Shown one piece after another: positions 63,890 to 64,000 of a DNA stretch of 64,000 nucleotides. Source of the DNA: Leucobacter aridicollis (GTDB lineage Bacteria > Actinomycetota > Actinomycetes > Actinomycetales > Microbacteriaceae); assembly GCF_024399335.1 (NCBI RefSeq), contig NZ_CP075339.1:1116001-1180000 (forward strand), given 5' to 3'. Position 1 is the stretch's first letter. The number at the start of each line of letters is the position of its first letter. The translations under genes were made by a program, and so were the position numbers. The notes below the pieces were generated by a model. That model made no database searches, was not told the DNA's origin, and saw only the letters and a list, made by a program, of their open reading frames with translations.

Positions 63890-64000
63890 GTGGATCTGTA
63901 CGAGTACCAGGCACGCGATCTTTTCGAACGATACGGGGTGCCGGTGCTCCCCGGCATCGTCGCTGACACCCCCGAGGAGGTGCGTGCAGCAGCCGAGAAG
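63890..64000 (+). CDS. sucC: succinyl-CoA synthetase beta subunit (5' fragment)
   Basis: TCA-cycle enzyme making ATP or GTP from succinyl-CoA. Only the first 37 codons are in the window: [22 protein letters not shown], then [15 protein letters not shown], the ATP-grasp N-terminus of SucC. GTG at 63890 with AGAAGGA about 7 nt upstream. The gene continues past the window edge; sucD is expected next but cannot be seen. Confidence 0.9.
   Translation, partial: MDLYEYQARDLFERYGVPVLPGIVADTPEEVRAAAEK

Overview
The window is about 64 kb of high-GC (roughly 63-66% by eye) bacterial chromosome. It looks like a Gram-positive actinobacterium, most likely of the family Microbacteriaceae and plausibly Leucobacter-like. 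The reasons are a GuaB3-type IMP dehydrogenase paralogue beside guaB and guaA, DUF3817, SURF1-like and DUF4190 membrane proteins, frequent GTG and TTG starts, many 4-bp stop/start overlaps, and several apparently leaderless genes. The taxon is inferred from gene content and style, not from a database match. I saw no rRNA, tRNA, insertion sequence, prophage or CRISPR array.

Layout. (1) 0-0.8 kb: trmB. (2) 1.0-13.6 kb: a merged S10-spc ribosomal protein cluster, rpsJ to rplO, followed by secY-adk-map. It starts with a structured S10 leader. No rpsN lies between rplE and rpsH; two hairpins occupy that gap. (3) 13.7-19.3 kb: an accessory block that splits map from infA. It holds a PaaX-like regulator, a YqeB-like membrane protein, a CGNR zinc-finger regulator facing an FAD monooxygenase across a palindrome, and soxR facing an MFS exporter across a near-canonical SoxR box with the 19-bp spacer typical of MerR-family promoters. 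(4) 19.3-22.6 kb: the alpha-operon remainder infA-rpmJ-rpsM-rpsK-rpoA-rplQ, without rpsD. (5) 22.6-28.1 kb: an OafA-type acyltransferase fused to an SGNH domain, then truA, rplM-rpsI and glmM. (6) 28.1-30.1 kb: a repeat-rich accessory patch with a DUF559 protein, degenerate 19-bp tandem repeats, short tandem arrays and a cluster of palindromic elements. A fragment of the palindromic element also sits at the guaA terminator.

(7) 30.1-37.2 kb: coaA divergent from a glmS-acpS-alr-tsaE-tsaB-rimI-tsaD run, linking amino-sugar, acyl-carrier, D-alanine and tRNA t6A synthesis. (8) 37.3-49.8 kb: DUF4190 proteins, a THUMP-like methyltransferase, solitary groES under a CIRCE element, rarD, guaB, a zinc/cadmium CDF-ArsR pair, guaB3, SURF1, DUF3817, guaA and an NYN-LOTUS RNA-binding protein. 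(9) 49.8-57.7 kb: an aldo/keto reductase plus lactonase operon with its own operator, a Bax-inhibitor-like protein, a phosphodiesterase, an asparaginase and the PcrA helicase.

(10) 57.7-63.5 kb: a tight four-gene operon encoding an NRAMP-fold permease that lacks the metal-binding residues, a MocA-type dehydrogenase, a DapA-family aldolase and an SDR-type dehydrogenase. It faces a ROK regulator that lacks the kinase zinc motif. This looks like a catabolic system for an unidentified organic substrate and is the best candidate here for undescribed biology. The window ends inside sucC.
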